Shown: piece after piece, positions 12,274 to 21,560 of the stretch
Position numbering within the stretch: the first letter of the stretch is position 1
How the letters are laid out: every line of letters starts with the position of its first letter
Assembly: GCA_027257055.1 (NCBI GenBank)
Contig: JAPVLO010000275.1
Location: 2,046,001 to 2,110,000 of the forward strand
Reading direction: 5' to 3'
From: Cephalopachus bancanus
Lineage: Eukaryota > Chordata > Mammalia > Primates > Tarsiidae
DNA length: 64,000 nt
Translations under genes and position numbers: made by a program
The notes under the pieces: generated by a model
The model's database searches: none
What the model saw: the letters and a program-made list of their open reading frames with translations, nothing else
Told to the model about the DNA's origin: nothing

Positions 12274-13042
12274 CTATGGGTCTTCGTTTTCTTCAGATTC
12301 ATCATAGCTGCATTTATATTATCCACCTTAAGAAAAGGAAATAAATAAGAACACATTTGATATCACAAAAATATAAACTATCGTATCTTAAGACTTAGAA
12401 ATGCAGTCTATCTCCTCTGCCTTTGGGCAGGACCATTCTTAAACTATCCCCAAAATTAAGCCAAAATTTTCAAAGAGGTTGGTACATTTTTCTAGGTGAG
12501 CAGCTGCAATGCTTAAGAATTTCTGCCATTAATGTTTCCCCTTAAGCCCTAAATCACAAATATTATGCTTTATAATGGTTTCTTCTGGCACTACTATAGG
12601 TGATTTTGGGCACATTGCTTTTTCCTGTGAGCCTTGGGTTGCTCATCTATAACAGGGAAATAAAACTTACCATATAAATTGACTATAAATTAAAATGAGA
12701 TAACAGATAAGTGATTCTTCGTAGAGTTTGTGGCACACAGTAGGTACTTGGCAAAGATGAGTGTTTCCCTGATCCCAAACCTTACCTTGCCAAACCACTT
12801 GGCTCTTCTTTCTTAGCTTGCTTTCTCGCTTTGCTGGAATACATCCTCAAGTAACTGTCCAAGAAAGGATGCATGGGAGGAGGTGGGTTTCTGTTTTTCT
12901 GAGTCCTTGGCAGGCTGAAGGTATCTTTATTCAGTCCTTTATTTGATTGATAATTAGGCCCAGTGTAGAAAGCCCGGTTCCAAATGACTTCCTCGTTGTC
13001 TTCTTCCTTGCTACTGATGGGAGTCTGCTTGCTTGGTTCCAT
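12274..13042 (-). CDS. Candidate two-exon gene for a small basic protein, about 96 aa
   Basis: First coding exon 13042-12786 opens with ATG and runs 85 codons without a stop: MEPSKQTPISSKEEDNEEV at the start, WNRAFYTGPNYQSNKGL in the middle, and a basic, proline-bearing end (NRNPPPPMHPFL then SKARKQAKKEE). It ends at an excellent donor, GCAAG|GTAAGG (GT at 12785-12784). Joining to acceptor ATGCAG (exon from 12307) gives an acidic tail S-YDESEENEDP and a TAG at 12276-12274. A stronger-looking acceptor 19 bases earlier (TTCTTAAG, exon from 12326) would give R-W-I-I and stop. A MIR lies in the intron. No signal peptide or membrane segment is seen. The family is not recognised. The composition and paired splice signals argue for a real gene, but upstream non-coding exons are unknown. 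Confidence 0.6.
12600..12765 (-). repeat. MIR SINE (ancient)
   Basis: Reads like the reverse complement of MIR: GGGCACATTGC, GGGTTGCTCATCTATAACAGGG, AAAATGAGATAACAG, GTGGCACACAGTAGGTACTTGG, in the right order. It lies in the intron of the small minus-strand gene model. Confidence 0.75.
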
Positions 13043-14190
13043 CCTTTGCTTCCTGTTTACCCTCTTTGAGCTCTGTCAGCCAGTCTTACCCCTGTTGCTC
13101 TGCACTTCCATGCAAATATTTCTAAGGGCGGGGTGTCTTCCCTTCCTCCTGAATTCCTGGAGCCATCTGAAGATCAGTCTCTCTGGGCCTGTAATGTGTT
13201 CTTCTAACAGCTGATTGCTGGTTGCCCTCCCTCCACGTTCTCTCCTTTCTGGGATTCATATAGGTTGAAGGGGGCTTACTGGGCCAGCCTTCTGTGTCCC
13301 TTATCTCTTTGTTCGGGATTAGCCCTGTGTTTATTTTCCCTCTTGTCTCCTGGTCTGCTCCCTGAGCTGAAACAGGCGTCTTGACTCAAATCTCACTCAT
13401 CACTCACCCCTAAGACCCAGAGCACGTGCCATGGCACCTTCAGACCATGCCACCTCGTCCTGACCCTTACTGGGCTGCTGAAGTGGGAAAGGACGCACCA
13501 TTCTCCACTGCAGGGTCCTTCTCTATGAGGCGGAGGACGTGGGTAGATGCGAGGATGGCTGTGGGTAACCACGCTGTCCAGGTCATTAGGGGCTCTCAGC
13601 GCCAGTCAGGACTAGCGGGTGAGGATAAGGGGCAGGAGGAGGGGAGAGGCACCAGACCAAGAGGCCCTCCTGGGCTTCCCGGGACTCCAGGGAATTCCTG
13701 GAATTCAAGATCTGCTTTGCCAGCAAAGTTTCCTATAGAAACCAGGAAGGCCCAGCCCTCCTAAGAGCAGGGCCAGAGGCAAGTACACATCTGCCTGAGT
13801 CAACACTCCCTCTAAGCCTGACTGACTTGCACTGTCTAAGGCCAAGGGGCTCTGCTGTTCCCCACAATGCCACTGACCTCCACAGGAGAGAATGGCACCC
13901 TACCTGCATTCTGTCTCCAACACCCCAGAACAGCCCAGATCCTCCCAATGGGACATCCTGTGGGCAACCCTAGCCCAGAGCCTCCCCACTCAAGGACACC
14001 TCGCTGCTGCTGCTGGACTTTGTATTTCTGACAAAGTCTTCCTGTCCCTGGTCCTGAGAATATGTAGGATCCACTTTGAGACACCCTCTCCCCTGCAACA
14101 CACACACAACTAACTTAATAATATGGGAAAATGATGCTGTGGTTTCAGGTAGTAATGGCACTGGTCATTGCTTGCACTGGTCTTTGCACT
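13043..14190. other. Single-copy DNA upstream of the minus-strand gene
   Basis: Would hold the promoter and any 5' UTR exons of the small gene. No TATA box or dense CpG cluster stands out. A frame at 13426-13764 on the + strand includes a short collagen-like GPPGLPGTPG run, but no other Gly-X-Y repeats or splice sites support it. Confidence 0.35.
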
Positions 14191-14194
14191 TTGT

Positions 14195-14330
14195 CATTTT
14201 AAGGCACTTTTACTCACAGGGCTCATTTAACGCTGACAAGACCCTCAGAGGGGGGGAAGGGGGACCCCACCCTTGTCATTTACAGTAGAGGACCCAGTCT
14301 CAGCAGGTCACAGGTCACGTGGGTTCAACT
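14195..14330 (+). repeat. Possible MIR fragment
   Basis: TTTTAAGGCACTTTTACTCAC, GCTCATTTAACGCTGACAAG, CCCTTGTCATTTACAGTAGAGG and CAGGTCACAGGTCACG follow the MIR order (decimal-loss pattern, about 30% diverged). Weak but ordered. Confidence 0.4.
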
Positions 14331-15235
14331 CTCCACCCAGAATCCCCTCTGTCCTCTATGCATGTGAGCAGCCCATCCCTGAAAAGGCCTGCAGGGTAGC
14401 TGAGGGACACTGTCTCTTTCTGTCGCCTTAGGCCTGTCCTGGAGGACCACAGCTGCTCTGCTTCCTCCCCTGGGGCTCCTTTCTCCCAGTGCTGAAAAAC
14501 GTGGACTACAGGATCAGCAGAATCCCGGAAATGTCTTGAGGGAGGAGCCCCATGAAGGCCACAAAACAAAGTGGCTTGGGTAATATATGGAGAAGGGGTT
14601 AGGGGAAGGGGAAAGGCAACAGACTAAGAGGTCTGCTCATGCTATTTTAACAATGAGAGGCTCTGCAGAGGCCCCGATGTCGGTCGGGTAGGGCCTGGAC
14701 CAAGAACCTCATCTGGGGACCCACACTCATTTCTACAATTGTTGTTTTTCTACCCACCAACTCCCCCGCCCCCCCAAGCCCTAGACTCTTCCAGAAGACC
14801 TTTGTAGCAGACATGGGCCTGTTGCTAACAGCTCTAGGTGCATGGGCAAGCTCCAGCTAGGCCCTGCTACACTTGGAGATGGACAGAAGCAGATTCTGTT
14901 GGCTCCACCCCCAAGTAGGTCCCACCCTGACGACTTTGCACCACCTGCACAGCCGCAACTCTGGGGCCAGCCTCCACCATCTCTTGCCTGGACCAAGACA
15001 GCAGCCATTACTCATTCACGGCAGCTGGGACTCCTACCTGGCCTTTCAGATCTGGAGGCAAAAGGCAGGTCTCTTCTAATGAGAACCCCTAGCTGGCTTC
15101 CCTTCTCACTCTCAATGGACTCTAGACCCCACCTAACCTAGCACCTGCCTCTCTCCTGGAACTCTGCGTCTCCCTATCTTCCCACCAGCTCCCATCCTGC
15201 TGGGGCCACAGGGGCCTCCCCAAAGCTTCCTGCAT
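14331..15235. other. GC-rich single-copy DNA
   Basis: No repeat family, exon with paired splice sites or structured RNA is recognised. Frames are short and overlap on both strands. Confidence 0.35.
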
Positions 15236-15239
15236 GCAG

Positions 15240-15400
15240 CAAGCAGCCCGTGGTAGAGCCTCTGCTCAAATGCACCTGTGAGAGGCCTTCCCTGAGGCTC
15301 AAGAGCACCCATCCCATCACCACTGACCCACTCCCTGTGTCACCCCCCAGACCTGGGGTGTCTCAGCACCAGGGTGGGGGTGCCGGCTGTCTGCTCCCTC
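15240..15400 (+). repeat. Probable L2 LINE fragment
   Basis: CCTCTGCTCAAATGCACC followed by GAGAGGCCTTCCCTGAGG is the characteristic run near the 3' end of L2, here degraded. The far 3' end of L2 is not visible. Confidence 0.5.
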
Positions 15401-16079
15401 CCAACACCCTCTCTCCACAGTCCTCCCACTAGTCTGCTAGTCCCCCCTGCCACCCACAGGCACAACCCCACTGTGCTCTGGGGTCACAGCAGCATCACCC
15501 ACCAGGACCAGAGAGGAAGCCATGTGCAAAGCTTCCCCAGGTGGGCTTCAGCAGCCTTGGCCTTGAAGGCGAGGGTGATGACCACTGGAGTTCCCGCTGA
15601 GATCATGTTCATTACAGCCAACCCCAGTCTGAGTGCTGGACTTGTACCCACTTCCCTCGTTCCCACCACAGTCTGCTTTACAGGGGAGCAAACGGGGCCT
15701 CTTGGGGAATGAAAAACTAGCGGTGTGGCTGGAGAGGTGTCCCTGCTCTGCTCCTGCCTGCAGGGACAGTGGGAGGACAGGCGGTGGCATCTGCCAAGCC
15801 TGGACTGCTGTGCCCTTGGAACCCAGAAGCTTCTCCCAGGGAATCACCTAGACAGAAAGGATGCAACAGGCAGGCAAGGTTTTTCCTGCTGGGCAACTTG
15901 TGAAGCCTCACTTCCCGCCAGAAGTGATCTGTGCCCAACAAAAACAGACAAGAGGTGGGGACAGCGCCAGGGTGTACTGTTAGGTCAAAGGAAAAAAGGA
16001 AGGTGCTGAATAAGTACACAGAACACACCACCACTTGAGTAAGAAAGTAGGGACATTAAAAAAGCCTGCTTATATATGT
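15401..16079. other. Single-copy DNA
   Basis: Non-repetitive, GC-rich up to about 15960, then AT-richer as the microsatellite cluster begins. No gene is supported. Confidence 0.35.
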
Positions 16080-16162
16080 GTGTGTGAGATATATGTATAT
16101 ATAAAGTGTGTGTGTGTTTGTGTGTGTGTATACACACATACCCTCTCTCTACACACACACGT

Positions 16163-16203
<41 letters not shown>
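16080..16203. repeat. TG/TA then (AC)n microsatellite left of a mariner element
   Basis: Alternating TG and TA tract followed by about 25 AC units ending exactly at the mariner inverted repeat. Alternating purine-pyrimidine sequence of this kind can take the Z form. Confidence 0.95.
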
Positions 16204-16207
<4 letters not shown>

Positions 16208-16398
16208 GTGCCAAAAAATGTATACACATTTTAGGAAAGGAAAAAATTGTATTAAAATTGTAATACTCAATATATACCGATAACAAAAAATGAATATAAG
16301 TCATATCTGATTTCTGCAGTTACACATTCACTTCAACTTCAAAAAGTAATATATAGATAACATCTCTTAAAATGTGTATGTGTTTTTTGGCACCCCTG
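16204..16398 (+). mobile_element. Mariner-derived miniature element (MITE-like), 195 bp
   Basis: Inverted termini of about 28-30 bp: CAGGGTGCCAAAAAATGTAT at the left, and at the right the reverse complement of CAGGGGTGCCAAAAAACACA. Both continue as TACACATTTTA. Inside, the left part (GTATTAAAATTGTAATACTC, CCGATAACAAAAAATGAAT) resembles the 5' end of irritans-type mariners known from several mammals. The middle of the transposase gene is gone. The usual flanking TA is not visible because the ends run straight into CA and TG repeats. Confidence 0.85.
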
Positions 16399-16403
16399 GT
16401 GTG

Positions 16404-16499
<96 letters not shown>
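16399..16499. repeat. (TG)n microsatellite right of the mariner element
   Basis: About 50 TG units with two small interruptions (GG, and GAGAG). It is the mirror image of the AC tract on the other side of the element. Confidence 0.95.
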
Positions 16500-16500
<1 letters not shown>

Positions 16501-16564
16501 TAATTTTGCAAAAAAGAAGCCCTATGGATATGGGCAAAAGAGATAAGGGTGGAAGTTAAACATC

Positions 16565-17312
16565 TCCAAGTACTTTTCTATAATTTTATTGAGATATAAT
16601 TCCCATATGATGTAATTTACACACTTAGTGTATATAATTTAATGGATTTTAGTATGTTCACAGACATATGCACCATTTACCACAGTCAGTTACAGAATAC
16701 TACTTTAGAAGAAACTCCTGGCCCTTTCACTATTCCTCTCCAGTCCTAGGTACCCATGAATCTACTTTCTCTACGGATTTGCCTCTTCTGAAAACTTCAC
16801 ATAAATGGAATCATACGCCTGCGACTTTTTGTGACGGGCTCTCTTCACTTAGCATAAATGTTCACAGATCATCCCTGTGGTAGCAAGTGCTGGTACCTCA
16901 CTCCCTCCTATGGCTGAGTAATACTCTCTCTTGTGGATATGCCAGTTTTTGAAATCCATTCATCAGCTGATTCGATAACTGATGGATTGTTTCTACTCTT
17001 CGGCCACTAGGAATGATGCTGCTGTGAACATCTGTGGACAAGTTTTTGTGCGGACACGTGTTTTCATGTCTCTTGTGTATGCCCCTAGGAGAGGTCTTAG
17101 TCATGTGGTAACACTTGTGCAGCTTTGAGGAGGAGTGCCAGCTGTTTGCATGGGCACTGTTTGGTGTTCCCACTAGCAATCTATGGGAGGTCCAGCTCTC
17201 CCACACCCTCCCAATACCAGTCATTCCCCACCTTTTGGATGACAGCTGTCCTACCATGGGTGAAGTGGGATCTTATTGAGATTTTGTTTGCATTTCCCTG
17301 ATAGCCGGGATG
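16565..17312 (-). mobile_element. L1M-type 3' UTR (old L1), minus strand
   Basis: TTTTATTGAGATATAATTCC, TGCACCATTTACCACAGTCA, ATAAATGGAATCATACGCC and GAATGATGCTGCTGTGAACAT are the reverse complement of the common old L1M 3' end, in order up to TTTGCATTTCCCTGATAGCC. Only the 3' end is present, with no ORF2. Confidence 0.85.
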
Positions 17313-18660
17313 CACATTTTATCTACAATTTTTACTTTTAGTTGAATACTATCACATTGAAATTAATTTATAAAATTAAATAAAAATAGGGATAGGAAAC
17401 CCCAAGTATAAAGAATTGAGTCCCTCTCAAGTCATGCTGCTGCTGTGTGGTGGTTTAGCTGAGGTTCTGGCTCCAGAGTTGTGTCTCAGAGTTCCACTCC
17501 GAGCCTCCACACTCTGCCTCCTGGACATTGACCCCTCAGGGCCCGTGTCTGGAGCTGAGCCTACCATCCCGTCTTGGTTAAACCAGCCCTTCCAGGCCTC
17601 CTCTTTCTGTCATCAGCCCACTTCTCCTCCTACATAGGAGGAAGACATCTGTTCTTTGCCACTGCAGGTGGTGTCTACGACACTGGGGCTGGGGACCCCC
17701 CGTCCTCTTCGTCTGGGTATGGATGGCCAGGCTGAGAATCCCCTTCTCAGGGCTCCTCCACACCCCTGAGAAGTTGGTGCCAAAGGAGACCCCTGTTATC
17801 TGGCCCCCAGCTCAACGTCAGAAGTGACTAGAGAGGGAAGCAGAGATGTCTCAGAGCATGCTGAGGTTTATTTACCTGGAAGGCTGGCTCTGGGAGGTGT
17901 CTGTGGCTGGTAAATGGGGCTTAATTCCTACATAGTTTCATTCTGGAGACCCATGGAGGAACGGAGGCACCCCTGTTGTCCTGCCTAAGCTGCTGGATAT
18001 GTGGCTGGGGCAGGCTGGGGCCACCAGACAGTACAATCGACTTGAGGCTGGTACAGCCTGGGTTGGGAGAGATGACCAAGGGCATGGCGGCCTAGTATTA
18101 TCAAGCAGCCACAGTCAGGTGTTACCACATCGGGGAAGAGTCACCAGATGCCATTTGACACACCTGTTGGCTCTGCTAACAGATAGGAAGGCCTGGAAAA
18201 AGCCCAGTGAATGAAGGCCAGTGGGACACAATTAAATGTGGTGCCACCAGAGTGGGGACAGGGAACGTCTGTGAAAAGAGATAGGAACTAAGTGACGTGT
18301 GGTTGGTGTCCAAAGACTTGCATGAGAGGAACTGGCAGAGCAACCGTGACGACACAACTGCTCAGCCTGCTGGCTGTCTCTGGACATTAAATGCTTCTAC
18401 TAGCCAAGAACTCAAACCAACAGTCCTTGGAAGGTAACTCCGATATCACCTTGGATAACAAAATTGTAGCATTGTTCATGTAGATGTTAACGGGAACCAA
18501 ACTCACAACTTTAACATAGTTAAACATATGTATCTGGTCTTTTCAGCATTTGTCATGTCTAAGATAATTCAGCCTGTTAGAGTCATATCAAGCCTTATAA
18601 TAAGAATCTAAAGTTATAATTGAGTAATTAATGCTTGAGATTTTAACTTGAACGCTAGGG
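17313..18660. other. Single-copy DNA
   Basis: No repeat or exon recognised. The last 250 bases are AT-rich. Frames under 75 codons occur on both strands. Confidence 0.35.
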
Positions 18661-18663
18661 TCT

Positions 18664-18803
18664 TTTTTTTTTTTTTTTTTGAGTCGGAGTCTCACTGTGG
18701 CCTAGGCTAGAGTGCACTGCTGGGGTCAGATGATCCTTCTTCAGCCTTCCAAGTAGCACATCACCACGTCCAGCTAATTTTTTTAATTTATTGTAGAGAC
18801 GGG
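18664..18803 (-). mobile_element. Alu right-monomer fragment (minus)
   Basis: Poly-T, GAGTCGGAGTCTCACTGTGG, a shortened right arm with TTCAGCCTTCCAAGTAG and CACGTCCAGCTAATTT, then TTTATTGTAGAGACGGGG, and it stops. Only the right arm and linker are present, so this is either a free right monomer or a truncated dimer. Confidence 0.8.
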
Positions 18804-18880
18804 GCCAGTGCTGGGAGGGTGGCAGAAGGGGTGCACATTCAGGGGAGTCACAGATCTGCCCTCACGGGACAGAGAGAGGG

Positions 18881-19023
18881 CTTTGTCAGGAAGACCACAG
18901 AGACGCAGAGTACCACTCCAAAGGAAAAGACACCAAGACCCAGGAGATGGGCAGAGAGGCCCTGGGGTAGGGAGGGAGGATTGTGAGCTGTGGAGTGCAC
19001 AGGCAGAAGGCACGCCTGGTGTT
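18881..19023 (+). repeat. Left arm of a long inverted repeat
   Basis: About 143 bp starting CTTTGTCAGGAAGACCACAG and ending GGCAGAAGGCACGCCTGGTG. It matches the reverse complement of 19313-19458 with roughly 13 differences, about 91% identity by hand count. The arms are separated by about 290 bp. The arm sequence is not a repeat family I recognise. Confidence 0.85.
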
Positions 19024-19312
19024 GGAGCACTGACACTGTCTGGTGGCTGGTTTGGCTGGACACAGGGACACAGAGAGGATGGGCAGGGCAGCAGAGCCCG
19101 ACGAGGGACTTGGGGGCTCTGCCCTGGGGCTTGGGGAGTCAAGAGAGACAGCTTCTGCAGCCTTTTGCACCCCATGTGACTTGGCTCCCATTTTCAGCCC
19201 AGTTTATTGGGCAGGGGCGGTTGGGCTGTGACAGGGCCTCCCCTCAGCACTGACGCATGAACTGAGACCATGGAGGGAGGTTACGGTGGCTTCTTGAAGT
19301 GCTGGTCACAGC

Positions 19313-19458
19313 AAACACCAGGCGTGCCTTCTGCCTGTGCACCCCCTAGCCCACAATCCGCCCTCCCTCCCCCAGGGCCTCTCTGCCCATCTCCTAGGCC
19401 TGGGTGTTTTTTCCTTTGGAGTGGTACTCTGTGTCCCTGTGGTCTTCCTGACAAAGCT
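19313..19458 (-). repeat. Right arm of a long inverted repeat
   Basis: Starts CCAGGCGTGCCTTCTGCC and ends GTGGTCTTCCTGACAAAG, the complement of the left arm. Several open frames in both arms are mirror translations of each other and should not be taken as genes. A transcript through both arms could fold into a stem of about 140 bp. Confidence 0.85.
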
Positions 19459-20127
19459 GTGGAAGCCACCCCCCCACCTCAGCATGGCTTTTCTGTTCCC
19501 GAACTCTCTGGTGGGCACAGGCTGCAGGGTGCCCTATTCTGTCCCTGCTCAGGCACTTAGCACTGCCTTTGAAGAAAGGAGACCAGACACTGAGACAGCT
19601 CTGCAACCCCCGCCATCAAGTGTCTAAAGGACAGAAGCTTCTAGCCTGTCAGTTGAGCAGGGGATCTGACCCCAAGTCACCCACACACATAGGTCCTGCT
19701 ACCGGTGAGGGGAACATTCAGGCAGATCAGGAGCGCCAGGGGCCAGCCTGGGTGCAGGCTGTAGACAGAAGGAGCTGGTGGGGAACCCTGGAGCAGCTCG
19801 GAGTGGGAGAGGACTTTGGGGCTGGTGAGCTTCTGGTCTGAAGGAAGCTGGAGGTGGGAAGCAATGGTGGTGGTTCCTGAGGGTGGGAGAGGGCTTCCAT
19901 CAGGGGACATCTCTCACCCTAGCCAGCATCAGGATCTTCTGGCGGACGTGTAAAACACAGTCGGGCCAGTACGACCAGGGAGGGCCTGAGTGTCCAGCAG
20001 ATTCCCAGGTACTACAACTACTGCTGGTCCCAACTACACCCTGAGAATCACTGCTGTAAATCAAGGCCCATCCCTTCATTTCACAAAAAAGGAAGGAATG
20101 AAAGAAGAAGGGCATATCTAGTTGAGC
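19459..20127. other. Single-copy DNA
   Basis: No recognised repeat or exon. Confidence 0.35.
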
Positions 20128-20430
20128 CTACTTGGTCCTATCGCCCAGGCTGGAGTCACCCAGGCTGAAGTGCAGTGGTGTCATCATTGCTCACTGCAGC
20201 CTTGAACTACCTGGATCAAGGAATCCTCATCCTCTCACCTCAGCATCCTAAGTAGCTGAGACTACAGGCTAGTGCCACCAAACCTGACTAATTAAAAAAA
20301 ATTTTTTTTGTAGAGCTGAGGTCCCGCTGTGTCACCCAGGTTGGTCTTGAACTCCTAGCCTTAAGCAATCCTCCTCTTCCATCTCCCAAAGTGCTAGGAT
20401 TACAGGCTTGAGCTCCCCTGACCAGCCACC
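20128..20430 (-). mobile_element. Old AluJ-like SINE (minus)
   Basis: Complete dimer in reverse: CGCCCAGGCTGGAGTC, TCACTGCAGCCTTGAACTA, AGTAGCTGAGACTACAGGC, a T-rich linker, and GTGCTAGGATTACAGGC. Its sequence is the ordinary primate Alu form, not the young family seen elsewhere here. It is strongly diverged and has no clear target repeats. Confidence 0.9.
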
Positions 20431-21384
20431 CCTCCTTTTCTTAAAAAACATCTGGGGTGGTGGTACTGGAGATGCAGGGACCTTGGGGAATGACCTTTCT
20501 GAGTAACCTGGTGGCCCTCAGAGGAAAGCCCCTTGTCTTGCCCTGTGCTTGGCCCTGTCTCAGCCTGATGGGTGGGTCCTCCTGGAGGCGTGGGTGAGTT
20601 CCCCTATCCCTGTCCTCCAGGCTTCCCAGCCCATGGGGAACACGCAGGTCCTGGGGGAAGTGCTGGGCCCTGGACACTCCAGGTTGTGAAAGTGACTTGG
20701 GGTGTTCAGAGAAGCGTGGGAGCAGGTGACACGTTGTGGCAGGGCCTCTGTGCAAAGAGCCAGGCCGAACTGGGGGCTACAGGGTCCAAGAGAAGGCTGG
20801 AGGGCTGGGAAGGCTCTCCCATGAAAGCCATGAGCTACGCTTTGGGGAGAGAGTGGCAGAGGGACCGATGCCTGTCACCGCCCCCATGCCCAGTGGGCAT
20901 CTTCCATCATCCAGCTCAGGGTTTTCCTGTGATGTTGCTGCAGGGACAGTTCCAAGGGTCATTCCCAATTCCATTTGGGATTGATAGGGGTAAGGGGTTG
21001 TGGGTGCATGTCAGGCGGGGAGGTGTCCAGGCCTGGGCAAGGAGGGGTGGGGCACACTGGCCGAGGTGTCCAGGCCTGGCACGGTTGGGTGGGGCAGCGT
21101 GGGGCAGGTAGTGGGCCTGAGAGGCTTCCCTGCTTCCCTGAACTCGGCCAGGCTGCCGCCGCCCATCATAACTATCTGCCAACAGATGATTCCCGCCCGC
21201 TCGGGCCTGGGGCGGTGGCATTCTCTCCTTGGTGACACACCAGAAGGCTGCTGCCAAGCGGTCCAGCCTCCTGGGACAGGGTCAGAGGCTGCCCTCAAGG
21301 GAGGACACTGGGACGCCCCAGGCTCCTGGTCCGCAAGCCTGTCCATCCCAGGAGGTTCCTAGCCCTCTTTCCCCTTTAGGGTCA
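20431..21384. other. GC-rich single-copy DNA
   Basis: Frames of up to 179 codons occur on overlapping strands, as expected in stop-poor GC-rich DNA. None shows a domain or matched splice sites. Confidence 0.35.
21017..21104. repeat. Two-copy minisatellite, about 43-bp unit
   Basis: GAGGTGTCCAGGCCTGG occurs at about 21018 and again at about 21063, each followed by a GGGTGGGGCA-type run. The second copy has small indels. Confidence 0.75.
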
Positions 21385-21560
21385 GGGCTGATGCTTACTT
21401 CGTTCCAGCTCTGCCAGGTGCTAGCAAGTCCCTTAAGGTCTGCCACCCTCAGTTTCCTCATCTGCAGAATGAGGATGAGTTTGTTTCGAGGACTAAATGA
21501 GCTAATCGGCGTACGGTGCAAAATCAACCTTATGAGTCACATTATTATCAGCCATGCCCA
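21385..21560 (-). repeat. MIR SINE (ancient)
   Basis: GCCACCCTCAGTTTCCTCAT, CTGCAGAATGAGGATGAG and GGACTAAATGAGCTAATC are the MIR core and flank in reverse orientation, diverged but in order. Confidence 0.85.

Noticed and set aside
13640..13740. Collagen-like GPPGLPGTPG run in a + strand frame
   Set aside because: Only about three Gly-X-Y triplets, no neighbouring collagen exons and no matching splice sites.
16035..16559. Frames made of Val-Cys or Thr-His repeats
   Set aside because: Translations of CA/TG microsatellites.
18783..19560. Similar proteins predicted on opposite strands
   Set aside because: They are translations of the two arms of the inverted repeat, not paralogous genes.
20572..21111. 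179-codon frame rich in Gly/Pro/Arg
   Set aside because: GC-rich chance frame with competing open frames on the other strand; includes the minisatellite.
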